A stretch of DNA of 64,000 nt from positions 1,488,001 through 1,552,000 of the forward strand of contig NZ_JALCLM010000001.1 of the NCBI RefSeq assembly GCF_022647885.1. Reading direction: 5' to 3'. The position numbers and the translations under genes were made by a program. This DNA comes from Bifidobacterium sp. Its GTDB lineage: Bacteria; Actinomycetota; Actinomycetes; Actinomycetales; Bifidobacteriaceae. This document shows positions 38,212 through 48,922 of the stretch, piece after piece; the first letter of the stretch is position 1, and each line of letters begins with the position of its first letter. The notes beneath the pieces are model-generated. The model saw nothing but the letters and a program-made list of their open reading frames with translations. It was not told the origin of the DNA and searched no databases.

Positions 38212-40902
38212 TCAGCCCTTCTGTGCCTCGGCACGCAAAGACTCAAGCGCCGAATCGATGCTGGCGGCGTCGCGGCCACCACCCTGAGCGAAATCGGCTT
38301 TGCCACCGCCACCGCCACCGAGAACCTTCGAAGCACCCCTGACAAGATCCCCAGCCTTAATACCAAGCTGACGAGCTTTATCGTTTGTTGCGACCAAGAC
38401 CACAGGACGTTCATCTTCGCTGACACCAGCCAAAGCGACTACGACAGCCTGCTCGTCACCAAGACGAGCGCGAAGTTCACTAACCGTTTTACGCAAGGCA
38501 TCAACTGAGCCAAAATGGCCGACATTTTTCGATGCTACTTTCACGCTGGCATTTTGTGCTTTTGCCTCATCAAGAATGGAAGGTATCGACTGCGAAAGTT
38601 GCTGTTCATACATAGCAGCAAGACGCCTATCCGATTCTTTCAGCTTTCCCAGCAGAGCGGAAATTCTGGATTCCAACTCGTCAGGACGTGCATTGAATTT
38701 GTCTGAAAGCTGTGAAACTAAGGCATGTTCTCGAGCATTGTACTCATACGCACCTTGACCAACAACAGCATCAACACGGCGTACTCCTGTGCCGACAGAT
38801 GCTTCTGAAAGGATAGAAACCTGAGCAATCTTTCCAACATGATCAACATGGGTACCGCCGCAAAGCTCGCGGCTCCATCCATCCTGTCCGATGGTAACGA
38901 CTCTGACGATGTCTCCATATTTTTCGCCAAACAAATGCATAGCGCCGAGAGCAATCGCGTCGTCGAACTTCATTTCCTGGGTAGTAACCGCAAGGTTGTC
39001 ACGAAGACGATCGTTCACTCTGGCTTCAACAGAATTCATGGCATCTACACTCGGAGCCCCAGACCACTGGAAATCGAAACGAAGCCTATTCGGGGCATCT
39101 TCAGAACCTCGCTGTGTAGCTTGAGGACCTAACTCTTCGCGTAGAGCTTTGTGCACCATATGCGTTGCCGTATGAGAACGAGCAATTGCTCCTCTACGCT
39201 GCTCATCAATGGTCGCGGTTACCTCAGAGCCAACTACTAAAGTACCTTCGTTGATTCTGCACTGGTGAACAGTGAGTCCTTTGATGGGGTGTTGGACATC
39301 GTCCACATCGAGCACAGCTCCCTCATCAGACAGGATCTCGCCTTGGTCAGCCAACTGGCCACCGGCCTGTGCATAAAAAGGCGAACGGTCGAGAATTACT
39401 TCGACATATGCTGGTGCAGTAACAGCTGGAACAGCACCTTTACCTGACTCGATAATTCCTAATACTCGGGAGCGGCTCGAAAAATCTGTGTATCCAAGAA
39501 ACTCTAATGGCTTATCAAGAGTTTTTTTGAAATCGTCATACACACGTAGATCAACGTTATGACGTTTACTAAGCGCATCTGCGCGAGCACGGGATTTCTG
39601 CTCAGCCATGAGTTCACGGAACTTGGCTTCATCTACATGAACACCCTGTTCTTCAGCCATTTCGAGAGTTAATTCGATAGGGAAACCGTAAGTGTCGTGC
39701 AAGGTAAAGGCTTCCTTGCCGCTGACAATCCCCTCGCCCCCCGAGACGGCCGTCTGTTGCGCCTTCTTGACTGCTACATCAAGAATGCTGGTTCCTTTGT
39801 CGAGCGTGCGACGGAAGGACTCTTCTTCACCGTATGCAGCAGCAGAAATATCGGAGAACAAAGTGTTGAGTTCTGGATAACTCGGTGACATCGCTTCTTT
39901 GGAAACGGGGAATAAATGTGGAAGTACGTCCTCATGGACGCCAAGCATGCGCATTGAACGTATAGAACGACGTAGCAGCCTTCTCAGCACATAGCCACGA
40001 CCCTCATTACTTGGGCGTACGCCATCGCTCATAATCATCAACGCGCTACGAACATGGTCGGCAACTACTCTAAAACGTACGTCGTCGTCCTCATGATCTC
40101 CATAATGAAGGCCAGACAGTTCTTCGGCAGCTTGAATGACTGGGTAAACCTCGTCCGTTTCATAGATGTTGTTCTTGTGCTGCAGCAGATACGCAAGACG
40201 CTCAAGTCCTGCACCAGTGTCGATATTTTTATTCTCTAACTCACCGACGATATGAAGGTCGGTTTTCGATTTGACGTTATCGACTTCGTAGTTTTCAAAA
40301 ACCAGATCCCAAATTTCGATATAACGACTCTCATCTGCAGCCGGACCGCCTTCTAAGCCATACTCTGGACCACGATCAACATAAATCTCAGAGCAAGGAC
40401 CTCCTGGCCCTGGGCCTCCGGTCGTCCAGAAGTTGTCTTCCATACCCATAATCTGCATATGAGCAGGATCCATGCCTTCGTTGCGCCACAGCGAGCGAGC
40501 TTCCTCATCATCGGTATATGTGGTCACCCACAATGATTCTGGGTCGAAACCATAACCGCCCTGATCCTGTGAGCTGGTCAACAGCGTCCATGCATAATGA
40601 ATGGCTTCTTCTTTGAAGTAATCACCAAAAGAAAAATTGCCTAGCATCTGGAAAAATGTGCCGTGGCGAGTGGTTTTGCCAACCTCATCGATATCCAAGG
40701 TACGGACACATTTTTGATTACTTGCCATGCGCTTACTGGGGGGCGTTTGCTCACCAAGAAGATAAGGGATAAACGGCACCATGCCGGCTATGGTGAACAA
40801 GGTTGTAGGATTCGGCGATATCAGCGAAGCCGAAGGCACAACCATATGCCCTTGTTTGGCGAAAAAATCAAGATAGCGCTTGGCGATCTCTGAGGTGCGC
40901 AT
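38212..40902 (-). CDS. alaS: alanine-tRNA ligase
   Basis: Class II synthetase charging tRNA-Ala, 896 aa. The N-terminal catalytic domain begins [19 protein letters not shown]; the editing domain has the zinc-type HxxxH in [11 protein letters not shown] and [10 protein letters not shown]; the C-terminal domain ends with the glycine-rich [16 protein letters not shown] of C-Ala. The ATG at 40902 is preferred because AAAGGAG lies 11 bases upstream; an ATG at 40926 would contain that site. No T-box is seen. It heads alaS-ruvX-mltG. Confidence 0.97.
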   Translation of the reverse strand: MRTSEIAKRYLDFFAKQGHMVVPSASLISPNPTTLFTIAGMVPFIPYLLGEQTPPSKRMASNQKCVRTLDIDEVGKTTRHGTFFQMLGNFSFGDYFKEEAIHYAWTLLTSSQDQGGYGFDPESLWVTTYTDDEEARSLWRNEGMDPAHMQIMGMEDNFWTTGGPGPGGPCSEIYVDRGPEYGLEGGPAADESRYIEIWDLVFENYEVDNVKSKTDLHIVGELENKNIDTGAGLERLAYLLQHKNNIYETDEVYPVIQAAEELSGLHYGDHEDDDVRFRVVADHVRSALMIMSDGVRPSNEGRGYVLRRLLRRSIRSMRMLGVHEDVLPHLFPVSKEAMSPSYPELNTLFSDISAAAYGEEESFRRTLDKGTSILDVAVKKAQQTAVSGGEGIVSGKEAFTLHDTYGFPIELTLEMAEEQGVHVDEAKFRELMAEQKSRARADALSKRHNVDLRVYDDFKKTLDKPLEFLGYTDFSSRSRVLGIIESGKGAVPAVTAPAYVEVILDRSPFYAQAGGQLADQGEILSDEGAVLDVDDVQHPIKGLTVHQCRINEGTLVVGSEVTATIDEQRRGAIARSHTATHMVHKALREELGPQATQRGSEDAPNRLRFDFQWSGAPSVDAMNSVEARVNDRLRDNLAVTTQEMKFDDAIALGAMHLFGEKYGDIVRVVTIGQDGWSRELCGGTHVDHVGKIAQVSILSEASVGTGVRRVDAVVGQGAYEYNAREHALVSQLSDKFNARPDELESRISALLGKLKESDRRLAAMYEQQLSQSIPSILDEAKAQNASVKVASKNVGHFGSVDALRKTVSELRARLGDEQAVVVALAGVSEDERPVVLVATNDKARQLGIKAGDLVRGASKVLGGGGGGKADFAQGGGRDAASIDSALESLRAEAQKG

Positions 40903-41089
40903 TCTTCTAGTAACTCCTTTTAGCATGCATCCGTGTACCTATAGACCTACGATATCTAGGTCTGATCGGTAGTTTATACGTAATGCCCTGTTTGCATTCA
41001 TGCACTGTTGAAATAGTTGGCTGTATATAAGAATTCATTAACCAATATCGATAAATGAGTTTCTCGTTATTTCTGGGGAAAGTAGCAAT

Positions 41090-41326
41090 CTAGCGCGTAC
41101 GCTCGATATATTCGCCGTTTAACTCTGCTTCTCGAGCCTTTCGGGCTTCTTGGAACTCATCGTATAATCCAAGAGCTGTAGATACTGCAACATTATTGGT
41201 TTCGCGTCCGAAAACAAATTCACGAGCCCCAACTGGCGTGTGAGCTTTCACATAGGCTCTGGCTTTGCTAGCTGTAACAACGCCTATGGTCACTCCAACT
41301 CCTATCCAAAACAGACGTTTGAACAT
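41090..41326 (-). CDS. small membrane-anchored protein of unknown function
   Basis: A 78-aa protein with one N-terminal hydrophobic helix (residues 4-21) and a charged, probably helical C-terminus rich in Arg and Glu. Its ATG overlaps the stop of the DUF948-like gene (TAATG), so the two are likely made together and may form a membrane pair. The same pair upstream of alaS is seen in other actinobacteria. No catalytic motif. Confidence 0.75.
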   Translation of the reverse strand: MFKRLFWIGVGVTIGVVTASKARAYVKAHTPVGAREFVFGRETNNVAVSTALGLYDEFQEARKAREAELNGEYIERTR

Positions 41327-41763
41327 TACTTCCCTCCCTTGCCAGCATGGGAACTCGGCGTCGTCAAATTAGCCGGATCAGGGATATTTGCATACTGTGT
41401 TTTAGCACGACGTCCCTTGAAAAAAGAAGTTGCTGTGGTTCGCAACGCAAAGAATGTTGAAGCAATCTTGATAACAGGTTTGCCAAGCATCGATCCGTAT
41501 AAATCAGTGAGCGCACCGACATTACCAGCAGTGGTTGAGGCTGCTGCTGAAATGCGGTTGACATCTTCTAGCGTCTTATTCACCTGTTGAACGGTGGTAG
41601 TTGATTCATCAAGAGCAGGCATAGCGTGCTCACCAGTCTCTTTAACAGTGTCTGCCAATTGGTCAAACAACCGTCCAAGACGAATCAACGGATAAATCAG
41701 GAACCCTGCGAGCACCGCGAAGGCGATGGCAGCGATAAGACCCGCAATCTGGCCTATATCCAT
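41326..41763 (-). CDS. DUF948-like membrane protein
   Basis: A 145-aa protein with one N-terminal transmembrane helix (about 5-28) followed by a heptad-like helix (about 35-80, DQLADTVKETGEHAMPALDESTTTVQQVNKTLEDVN), the pattern of DUF948 proteins, and a basic, Pro/Ser-containing tail. The ATG at 41763 has AGAGGTG upstream; a start ten codons earlier is possible. Coupled to the 78-aa gene and lying ahead of alaS. Function unknown. Confidence 0.78.
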   Translation of the reverse strand: MDIGQIAGLIAAIAFAVLAGFLIYPLIRLGRLFDQLADTVKETGEHAMPALDESTTTVQQVNKTLEDVNRISAAASTTAGNVGALTDLYGSMLGKPVIKIASTFFALRTTATSFFKGRRAKTQYANIPDPANLTTPSSHAGKGGK

Positions 41764-41865
41764 CTTCAACACCTCTTTCTTAACCCCAGTCATGTTACCC
41801 GCTCAAGGCTACCACGATGAGGTCATCCTCTTACCTCAGTGAAATATCTGGCCCGTGAACATGCC

Positions 41866-42537
41866 TTATTGGTTATAGCTGACAACTGTAATAGCTTGAG
41901 CAATGGGGTTACTAGTCTCGAAATCAAGCGAGGTCACACTACCATTACGAGGACGCTCGCGTAAGTCGTAACCTTCAGGCGCATACCGATGCATCAAGCT
42001 GAGAAGGGTGTTTCCGTGAGAAATTACTAGCACATCATCGCCTTCTTGGAGCTGTGAATTCTCAGCGATGATGGTGAATCCTCCTTCAATCCGTTGCCAA
42101 TATTCGTCATCAGTTTCAGCATCATGAAATGGGTCAGCTTCATGCAGAAAATCTCTGCTAGCTCCTAAGCCAAATTGTTCAACTATGGCGTTATATGAAC
42201 CAACTCCATGAGGTGCGCCTGCTGCCCACCATGATGCAGACATGTCCTGGCCTTCGAAATATCCATAGCATTGCTCGCGGAAATGCATATCTGATTTGAG
42301 TTCTGGCAGTGGTCTGCTTGCCTGATTGGCAGCCAGAATTGTTTGCGCTGTAATCATCGCTCTTGTGGTATCTGAACAATATGCTGCTGAGAATCGTACA
42401 TGTGTAAGTTTTGATGCAGCCCGTTCAGCATCCTTCAATCCTGCTTGAGTCAAAGGGGAATTCGACCACCCCTGCAGACGGTTATAACGGTTAAACAGCG
42501 TTTGCCCATGACGAACCAAGTGAAGATGAAGTAGCAT
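41866..42537 (-). CDS. histidine phosphatase (phosphoglycerate mutase-like) family protein
   Basis: The 223 aa show the phosphohistidine motif LVRHGQTLFNRYNRLQG near residue 8, the second catalytic segment SDTTRAMITAQTIL, a Glu in HFREQCYGYFEGQ and the closing VISHGNTLLSLM. These are hallmarks of the branch 1 histidine phosphatases; they act on phosphosugars or small phosphoesters, and the substrate cannot be read from sequence. The ribosome site is weak. Divergent from the small membrane protein at 42586. Confidence 0.88.
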   Translation of the reverse strand: MLLHLHLVRHGQTLFNRYNRLQGWSNSPLTQAGLKDAERAASKLTHVRFSAAYCSDTTRAMITAQTILAANQASRPLPELKSDMHFREQCYGYFEGQDMSASWWAAGAPHGVGSYNAIVEQFGLGASRDFLHEADPFHDAETDDEYWQRIEGGFTIIAENSQLQEGDDVLVISHGNTLLSLMHRYAPEGYDLRERPRNGSVTSLDFETSNPIAQAITVVSYNQ

Positions 42538-42585
42538 ATCTTCGATTATTGCACCATACTGAGTCGCTTACCTCATAATGGTGTC

Positions 42586-42951
42586 ATGGGTAGATTCTTC
42601 GGACGGTGGTTCACACTTACTATTGCAGTTGGCGTTATGACCTGGTTACTGCCTGGCATGATTGTTCAGGGGTCCAACACCTTCTTGTCAATCGCAAGTT
42701 TTGCGCTCTTTATGGCATTAATCAATGCCTCAGTAAAGCCTGTAGTTCAACTGCTTGCTCTACCACTGACAATACTGACATTCGGTCTGGCTGCGTTAGT
42801 GCTCAACGTTATGTTCATGCAATTAGCATCGTGGCTGTCTATTACAGTCTTTAATGCGGGTATATATATAGCAGGATTCTGGTGGGCAGTTATTGGTAGT
42901 TTCATCATGATGGTTGTTGACGGCATCCTTGGCGCTATTACGCGTGACTAA
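42586..42951 (+). CDS. phage holin family 4-like (DUF360) membrane protein
   Basis: A 121-aa protein made almost wholly of four hydrophobic helices, with the family's INASVKPVVQLLALPLTILTFG segment (residues about 45-66). Despite the Pfam name, such proteins are ordinary chromosomal membrane proteins in actinobacteria and no phage genes surround it. Function unknown. Confidence 0.82.
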   Translation: MGRFFGRWFTLTIAVGVMTWLLPGMIVQGSNTFLSIASFALFMALINASVKPVVQLLALPLTILTFGLAALVLNVMFMQLASWLSITVFNAGIYIAGFWWAVIGSFIMMVVDGILGAITRD

Positions 42952-43071
42952 TTTCGGCAATAACCATATGTAATACGCTTGATGTATCAGCAATTCTCAA
43001 GGCGAGAGCATCACGTATATATGTATTCAGCCAATGTAGCTGCTATAAGTCGCAATACGCTTGAACATACG

Positions 43072-43106
43072 AAGATGCGCCACACATAAACTGTGTGGCG
43101 CATCTT
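43072..43106 (-). terminator. terminator-like hairpin after rpsD
   Basis: AAGATGCGCCACACA and TGTGTGGCGCATCTT form a perfect 15-bp stem with loop TAAAC, 24 nt after the rpsD stop. No clear T tract follows in the leftward direction, so it may also protect the 3' end. Confidence 0.75.
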
Positions 43107-43130
43107 GTTAATGTCTCGGAAGTATCCGAA

Positions 43131-43757
43131 TCAGCGAGCGTAGTACTCGACCACGTACTGAATATTGACCTGTACTGGAATCTCTTCCGGTTCAGGCTTA
43201 CGAGTCAACGTGGCCTTGAGTGAAGCAAGATCAACATCAAGGTAGCCAGGAACTGCAGGAAGTACATCGCGGTGTACGCCTTCAGCAGCAATCTGGAATG
43301 GAACGGTGGTCTGGCTCTTTGGCTTGACCTGAATGGTCTGGCCAGGACGCACGCGATAGCTTGGGCGATCGACGATATTGCCATCAACGAGGATGTGACG
43401 ATGAACCACATACTGACGAGCCTGAGCAGTAGTACGTGCGATACCCGCACGCAGCACGAGGTTGTCAAGACGAACCTCGAGATCTCTCAGCATAGCGTTA
43501 CCGGTCTGGCCTGCTTCGTGGGTGCCCTTCTCGTAAGCTGCACGAAGCTGCTTCTCGGAAAGACCAAATTGTGCGCGCAGACGCTGCTTTTCGCGCAGAC
43601 GTACTGCATAATCTGATTCGGTACGACGACGAGTACGACCATGCTCACCTGGAGCATATGGGCGCTTCTCGAAAATACGCTGTGCCTTGGGAGTCAGAGC
43701 GATTCCCAGAGCTCTAGACAGACGCACCTGACGGCGCGAACGCTGAACCTTAGTCAT
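43131..43757 (-). CDS. rpsD: 30S ribosomal protein S4
   Basis: Primary 16S rRNA binding protein, 208 aa. It has the N-terminal R-rich region, REKQRLRAQFGLSEKQLRAAYEKG, and the S4 RNA-binding domain LEVRLDNLVLRAGIARTTAQARQ with HILVDGNIVDRPSYRV. AAAGGAA precedes the ATG. It is a single gene outside the alpha operon, as in other bifidobacteria. About 220 nt lie between it and repeat copy D; a leader for S4 autoregulation may be there but no fold is claimed. Confidence 0.97.
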   Translation of the reverse strand: MTKVQRSRRQVRLSRALGIALTPKAQRIFEKRPYAPGEHGRTRRRTESDYAVRLREKQRLRAQFGLSEKQLRAAYEKGTHEAGQTGNAMLRDLEVRLDNLVLRAGIARTTAQARQYVVHRHILVDGNIVDRPSYRVRPGQTIQVKPKSQTTVPFQIAAEGVHRDVLPAVPGYLDVDLASLKATLTRKPEPEEIPVQVNIQYVVEYYAR

Positions 43758-43982
43758 ATATTCATTCCTTTATTGCTGTCGTTATCTGAACGCAGGTGGT
43801 AAACCCACCGAGTCAGCCTCTCCAATGCTTCACCGTGCTGTGCACGAGCGATGTTTCCACCGCCGTCCCATTGACGGGCTAAGACTCCAGAAAGATGCCT
43901 CCTTGTGCAGGCACCAGCGTTTAATCCTACACTATGGTCTGAATTTTTACGACACACAGCTAGGCAGTACTTCTCATTTCAG

Positions 43983-44070
43983 TTGTGTAGGGATTTTTCG
44001 TCAAATGCTAAGTACAATGCCTGTTGTTACGCCATTCATAGTGCCGATATACCGAAAAATCCCTACACAA
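43983..44070. repeat. dispersed TIR element, copy D (88 bp)
   Basis: TTGTGTAGGGATTTTTCG (43983-44000) and its exact complement (44053-44070) are 18-bp perfect terminal inverted repeats. This is the shortest copy, yet its terminal stem is intact, and the TTTTCG inner part differs from the other copies in both arms together. GAATGGCG on the reverse strand is shared with copy B. It lies 41 nt after the stop of pcrA. Confidence 0.86.
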
Positions 44071-44111
44071 ACGTACTACTCGTTGAAAAATCTAGTCTAG
44101 ACGCTGTAATC

Positions 44112-46712
44112 TCAGAGTTTTTCTATAGGTGCAACACGGAGCATGAGCCGTTTAACTCCATCTGAACCGAAATCAACGGTGATTACCGAATTGCGGCCTT
44201 TATCTTGCAGCTGCACAACAGTACCCAAACCATATCGGTCATGAGATACCTTATCTCCTATGGTGAAGTCCTCAATTAGATGCTCTTGAGCTCGCTTTGA
44301 AGAACTGACTTGAGAAGTTTTTGCTGCCACGCGACGTGTGGTCACTGAGGAATGCTTCACTCCTCGTGAAGAGCTACCTCCTGCACGATAGGAAGACCCT
44401 TTGCTCCCATATGACGATCCACTCCATGCAGAAGAAGATGTCGAGCCAGTCGATCCACGTCTATACGCCCCTGTCTCATGAGTAGATCGACCACTACCCC
44501 ATCTGCTCAAGGACTGAGATGATGCATTGCCAAAACTCGATGAAGATCCAAACGCTGCACCGAATCCGTCATCTTCAAAACCACCGAACTCGTTGGCATC
44601 ATCGGTCCAATTACTGCGCATACGCTCCACGCTGGATTCGCGACGCTTCCAATCAATCAAAGCATCAGGAATATCGTCAAGGAACTGACTCGGCAACATT
44701 TCACTCGCCTGACCCCATTGAGCTCTCACAGCAGCACGCGTTAAATACAAATGCTGCTTAGCACGAGTAATACCTACATAAGCAAGTCTTCTCTCTTCTG
44801 CCAACTCACTCGTGTCTTCGAGGCTTCGAGAATGCGGGAATGTTCCTTGTTCCATACCGGTCAGAAATACCACCGGATATTCCAAACCTTTGGCCGTGTG
44901 GAGGGTCATAAGCGTAACTTTGCCAAAGTCTGCACCAGAATCTGGCAATTGGTCCGAATCTGCAACTAGAGCAGTAGTTTCCATAAATGCAGAAAGCGAA
45001 GCATCTGGAGTGTTCTGTTCAAACTCCGCAGCAACCGATTGCAATTGCGAGAGATTTTCGACTCTTGATGCATCTTGTGGGTCGGTGGATTTTTTCAGTT
45101 CTTCCAGTAAACCAGTCTGTTCGAGTGCTTGAGCAACGATGAGCGACGGTTTCGCGTCATGTTCTTGTGCAAACAATGCAAGTGCGTTCATCAGTTCTCG
45201 GAATGCCTTTAACATTGTTGCAGTTCTGGTTGGCACTCCCTCAATTGCCTCAAAATTACTAATGCCACTCCAAAAACTCACACCATGTACCTGTGCATAT
45301 TGAGTGACCAAGGCCTCTGCTCTAGCACCGAGACCACGTTTGGGAACGTTAAGGATTCTTCGCATGTTCACATCATCATCAGGGTTTGCTAAAGCTTGCA
45401 TATATGCCAGCGCATCCTTGATTTCACGACGTTCATAAAACTTTGTGCCACCAATTAACTGATAAGGAATTCCGGCATTAATCAGAGCCTCTTCTAATGA
45501 ACGAGACTGTGCATTAGCGCGATACATGATAGCCATATCGGAGTAATGGATTTCATCCTCGGCTGCAAGTCTGGCAATCTCGTTAGTAATCCAAGAAGCT
45601 TCCTGCTGCGCATTATCCGCCGCAAACGCAGTAATAGGGCTCCCCTTGCCTAAAGCAGTCCAGAGTTTTTTAGGTTTACGACCTTCATTCTTAGCAATTA
45701 CTGCGTTAGCAGCGTCGAGAATTGTTTGAGTTGAACGGTAATTTTGCTCCAACATTATTGTTGTTGCATTAGGGAAATCTTTTTCAAAGTCTTGAATGTT
45801 GCTGATATCAGCGCCACGGAATGCATAAATTGATTGGTCTGAATCGCCAACAACAGTTATCCATGCTGGCCCTGTGCTCCCAGCTGCAACAGCCGTGTTT
45901 GAAACGGGTGCACCATGATCAATTCCGGCGAGCTCACGGATTAGTTCGTACTGGGCATGATTGGTGTCCTGATATTCGTCTACCAAAATGTATCGGAACT
46001 TGTGGCGATAGTATTCTGCTGCCAAAGGATCAGTACGTAACAACTCAACCGTACGACCGATAAGATCGTCAAAATCTACAGCATTGGCTTGTGCCAGTCT
46101 GTGTTGATATTCGGCATAGATAACCGCATACAGTTCCTCAACATTGCCGAATCGCCCAATCTGCTGCCCACGATTGCCTGGTTTATAGTCCGGCGCATAA
46201 TCTTTAAGCTGTTGCTGCCAGCTCTGCAGATTATTTTTATAATCCGAGATTCTCGAGAGTATTGCTCTGGGGGTGTAACGCTTGAGATCAATGTTCAAAT
46301 CATTGCCGATAATCTTTACCAAACGCTCTGAATCAGCTGAATCATAAATCGAAAAACCAGAACGTAGCCCTATCGATTTACCGTCACGTCTGAGAATCCG
46401 CACACATGCAGAGTGGAATGTTGATACCCACATGCGCTGAGCTACAGGACCGATAAGAGTAGCAAGACGCTCACGCATTTCAGCAGCCGCTTTATTGGTG
46501 AAGGTGATAGCAAGAATTTGACTCGGCCATGCCCCAAATTGGCTCAAAATCCATGCGATTCTGCGAGTAAGTACACGGGTTTTACCTGAGCCTGCCCCTG
46601 CGCCAATCAAGAGGGCAGGTCCTTGATGTTGAACAGCCTCAGCTTGCTGTTGATTGAGATCGCCTATTAAATCTTGTGCACTACGTTGTATGAGATCTGG
46701 ATCAACCGTCAC
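44112..46712 (-). CDS. pcrA: ATP-dependent DNA helicase PcrA/UvrD
   Basis: Superfamily 1A 3'-5' helicase for repair and replication restart, 866 aa. Motif I is GAGAGSGKT (about 37-45), motif II DEYQDTN, motif III DSDQSIYAFRGAD, motif V TLHTAKGLEYPVVFLTGME and motif VI RRLAYVGITRAK. A Ser/Gly-rich linker (about 720-800) leads to the C-terminal Tudor-like domain VSHDRYGLGTVVQL, which binds RNA polymerase in PcrA. The GTG start has GAGGAG 12 bases upstream. It follows guaA by 49 nt. Confidence 0.96.
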   Translation of the reverse strand: MTVDPDLIQRSAQDLIGDLNQQQAEAVQHQGPALLIGAGAGSGKTRVLTRRIAWILSQFGAWPSQILAITFTNKAAAEMRERLATLIGPVAQRMWVSTFHSACVRILRRDGKSIGLRSGFSIYDSADSERLVKIIGNDLNIDLKRYTPRAILSRISDYKNNLQSWQQQLKDYAPDYKPGNRGQQIGRFGNVEELYAVIYAEYQHRLAQANAVDFDDLIGRTVELLRTDPLAAEYYRHKFRYILVDEYQDTNHAQYELIRELAGIDHGAPVSNTAVAAGSTGPAWITVVGDSDQSIYAFRGADISNIQDFEKDFPNATTIMLEQNYRSTQTILDAANAVIAKNEGRKPKKLWTALGKGSPITAFAADNAQQEASWITNEIARLAAEDEIHYSDMAIMYRANAQSRSLEEALINAGIPYQLIGGTKFYERREIKDALAYMQALANPDDDVNMRRILNVPKRGLGARAEALVTQYAQVHGVSFWSGISNFEAIEGVPTRTATMLKAFRELMNALALFAQEHDAKPSLIVAQALEQTGLLEELKKSTDPQDASRVENLSQLQSVAAEFEQNTPDASLSAFMETTALVADSDQLPDSGADFGKVTLMTLHTAKGLEYPVVFLTGMEQGTFPHSRSLEDTSELAEERRLAYVGITRAKQHLYLTRAAVRAQWGQASEMLPSQFLDDIPDALIDWKRRESSVERMRSNWTDDANEFGGFEDDGFGAAFGSSSSFGNASSQSLSRWGSGRSTHETGAYRRGSTGSTSSSAWSGSSYGSKGSSYRAGGSSSRGVKHSSVTTRRVAAKTSQVSSSKRAQEHLIEDFTIGDKVSHDRYGLGTVVQLQDKGRNSVITVDFGSDGVKRLMLRVAPIEKL

Positions 46713-46761
46713 GTTACTTTGTTCTCCTCATATTGGCTGTTGTTGTCGGTAGATTTCCGCT

Positions 46762-48324
46762 CTACTCCCACTCGATGGTTGCCGGCGGTTTGGAAGTGAC
46801 GTCGAGTGCGACTCTGTTGATACCACGGCATTCATTGGTAATTCGTGTTGAAATCGCAGAAAGCACATCATAAGGCACACGGGACCAGTCGGCCGTCATG
46901 GCATCTTCGGAACTCACAGGTCGCAGAATAATTGGGGAGCCATAGGTACGTTCGTCGCCTTGGACTCCAACCGAATGAACGTCTGCGAGTAGCACCACAG
47001 GGCATTGCCATATATCGCGATCGAGACCTGCATTGCTTAATTCCTCTCGAGCAATAGCATCGGCTTCACGCAACAGATCTAAGCGTTCCTGTGTGATAGC
47101 GCCAATAATGCGGATGCCTAATCCAGGACCGGGGAAAGGCTGTCTCCAAACAATGTCATCAGGTAATCCAAGTTCAGTACCTATAGCACGAACTTCATCC
47201 TTAAACAACGTGCGAAGAGGTTCCACGAGTGAGAATTTCAAATCCTCAGGTAATCCTCCAACATTGTGATGCGACTTGATATTTGCTGCACCGTCGCCAC
47301 CGCCAGACTCGACAACATCTGGATACAGAGTCCCTTGTACGAGGAATTTCACTTCCTCACCTTGTTCACCTGCCTTGCTGACAATATCTCGAGCTGCTTT
47401 TTCAAAGGTTCTAATAAAGCGCTCACCAATAATTTTGCGCTTCTTCTCAGGTTCGCTCACACCTTCGAGAGCTTGAAGGAAATCAGCAGAAGCATCAACA
47501 GCAACTAATTTGATACCTGTAGCTTGAACAAAGTCCTTGCGGACTTGTTCTACCTCACCTTTGCGCAACAAACCATGATCGACAAACACACAGGTCAGTT
47601 GGTCGCCAACAGCTTTGTGCACCAGCGCCGCAGCCACTGCGGAATCTACTCCCCCAGATAGCCCACAGATCACTTGATGACTGCCGATCTGATTCTTGAT
47701 CTTGGTGACTTGTTCTTCGATGATGCTCGAAGCATCCCAATGAGCTTGAATTCCGGCGCAATCGTGCAGGAATCTTTCGATGAGATTTTGTCCTAATGGC
47801 GTATGTCGCACCTCCGGATGCCACTGAACACCAAACAGGCCTCTGCTGACATCTTGCATAGCAGCCACAGGAGCTCCCTGTGTATGTGCTAGCACCTCAA
47901 ACCCCGCAGGGGCACTTTCAACGGCGACTCCGTGACTCATCCATGTACTTTGCTCCGCAGGTGAGTCTTCAAGAATACCTTGAGCTTGATCAATAGTCGC
48001 AGGGGTTTTGCCGTACTCACCAAGTGCTGCACGATCGACTTTGCCACCGAGTTCATGTGCCATGACCTGGAATCCATAGCATATTCCCAAAACAGGAATC
48101 CCAGCATCGAATATTTTCGGGTCAATGCCTGGTGCTCCTGGTTCAAACACAGAAGCTGGACCACCAGAGAGAATAATCGCCCTAGGATCTTTTGCAAGAA
48201 TCTCTTCTACAGGCATTGAGTGCGGAACTAACTCTGAATACACATGTGCCTCACGCACCCGGCGTGCAATCAATTGCGCATATTGCGCACCGAAATCGAC
48301 TACAAGAACGGGACCTTGTGCCAT
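46762..48324 (-). CDS. guaA: GMP synthase (glutamine-hydrolysing)
   Basis: Converts XMP to GMP using glutamine and ATP. The 520 aa contain a class I amidotransferase domain (about 1-200; nucleophile Cys in GICYGFQVM, His/Glu in QWHPEV), an ATP-pyrophosphatase domain with the P-loop SGGVDSA, and the dimerisation domain with [10 protein letters not shown] and the ending KPPATIEWE. The ATG follows a GAGAGAG stretch. It is divergent from xfp across about 600 nt, a gene order known in bifidobacteria. Confidence 0.97.
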   Translation of the reverse strand: MAQGPVLVVDFGAQYAQLIARRVREAHVYSELVPHSMPVEEILAKDPRAIILSGGPASVFEPGAPGIDPKIFDAGIPVLGICYGFQVMAHELGGKVDRAALGEYGKTPATIDQAQGILEDSPAEQSTWMSHGVAVESAPAGFEVLAHTQGAPVAAMQDVSRGLFGVQWHPEVRHTPLGQNLIERFLHDCAGIQAHWDASSIIEEQVTKIKNQIGSHQVICGLSGGVDSAVAAALVHKAVGDQLTCVFVDHGLLRKGEVEQVRKDFVQATGIKLVAVDASADFLQALEGVSEPEKKRKIIGERFIRTFEKAARDIVSKAGEQGEEVKFLVQGTLYPDVVESGGGDGAANIKSHHNVGGLPEDLKFSLVEPLRTLFKDEVRAIGTELGLPDDIVWRQPFPGPGLGIRIIGAITQERLDLLREADAIAREELSNAGLDRDIWQCPVVLLADVHSVGVQGDERTYGSPIILRPVSSEDAMTADWSRVPYDVLSAISTRITNECRGINRVALDVTSKPPATIEWE

Positions 48325-48922
48325 ATATACTCTCTCTTTCGAATAGTGTCAGTTCGAGCCTTATCCCATAACAAGCTTTATTAACGAGGCAATTCTCAAA
48401 GAGCGCTGTGCATAGTAAAGCTATATACGGAATTAAGAGTTCCTGAATACTCCGATTATGTCTGTTGTTTTCGACATTCAGATATTACGCGCGTTCATGG
48501 TCCAAGTTGGCCAAGAGCACGTTGACTCTATATATATCTCCATATATATCTCCATACTTATATCTCGATGATTTATGTATAAATATGTCACATAATGAAT
48601 GTTCATTCGAACTTTGTAATTACCATTCCCCTCGACAATTTCATTCTGAGTCAAATCTCAAAAAATGGTCAAAATCATTGCCATGCCTGATGAATGCGAG
48701 TTATTCAGCCATATCTAGTCTCAAAAAAAGATAACAAAACCCATACTTTCTTGAACAACAACGAACAGACACGCAAAAAAGACTCCATAAGTCTGCTAGT
48801 CAAAGTAGCATGTTTAACGACTGGTGATGAGGGTTCCAAGAATCGGAAACGTTTGGCGGAACGCTCACAACCGAACGAAAATAATCAATCGCACAACACA
48901 GTGCAGGAGTACAGGAGTATAT
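48325..48922 (+). promoter_or_regulatory. long AT-rich control region between guaA and xfp
   Basis: No gene is supported in these 598 nt. A candidate xfp promoter is TTGACT (48523-48528) with TATATC 17 nt further on, inside two near-tandem ATATATCTCCAT units (48533-48556). An inverted repeat AATGAA-TG-TTCATT sits at 48594-48607. If this promoter is used, xfp has an untranslated leader of about 370 nt. The open frame from 48824 to the xfp start shows no similarity. The AGGAG at 48913-48917 serves xfp. Confidence 0.55.

Noticed and set aside
42586-42951. Holin gene as sign of a prophage
   Set aside because: The protein belongs to a chromosomal family named after phage holins; neighbours are all core genes.
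42973-43064. Short direct repeat AATACGCTTGA downstream of the 121-aa membrane protein
   Set aside because: Only 11 bases and two copies; too little to distinguish from chance.
48824-48922. N-terminal extension of phosphoketolase
   Set aside because: The 33 extra codons have no similarity to phosphoketolases, whereas the ATG at 48923 has AGGAG and begins at the known N-terminus.
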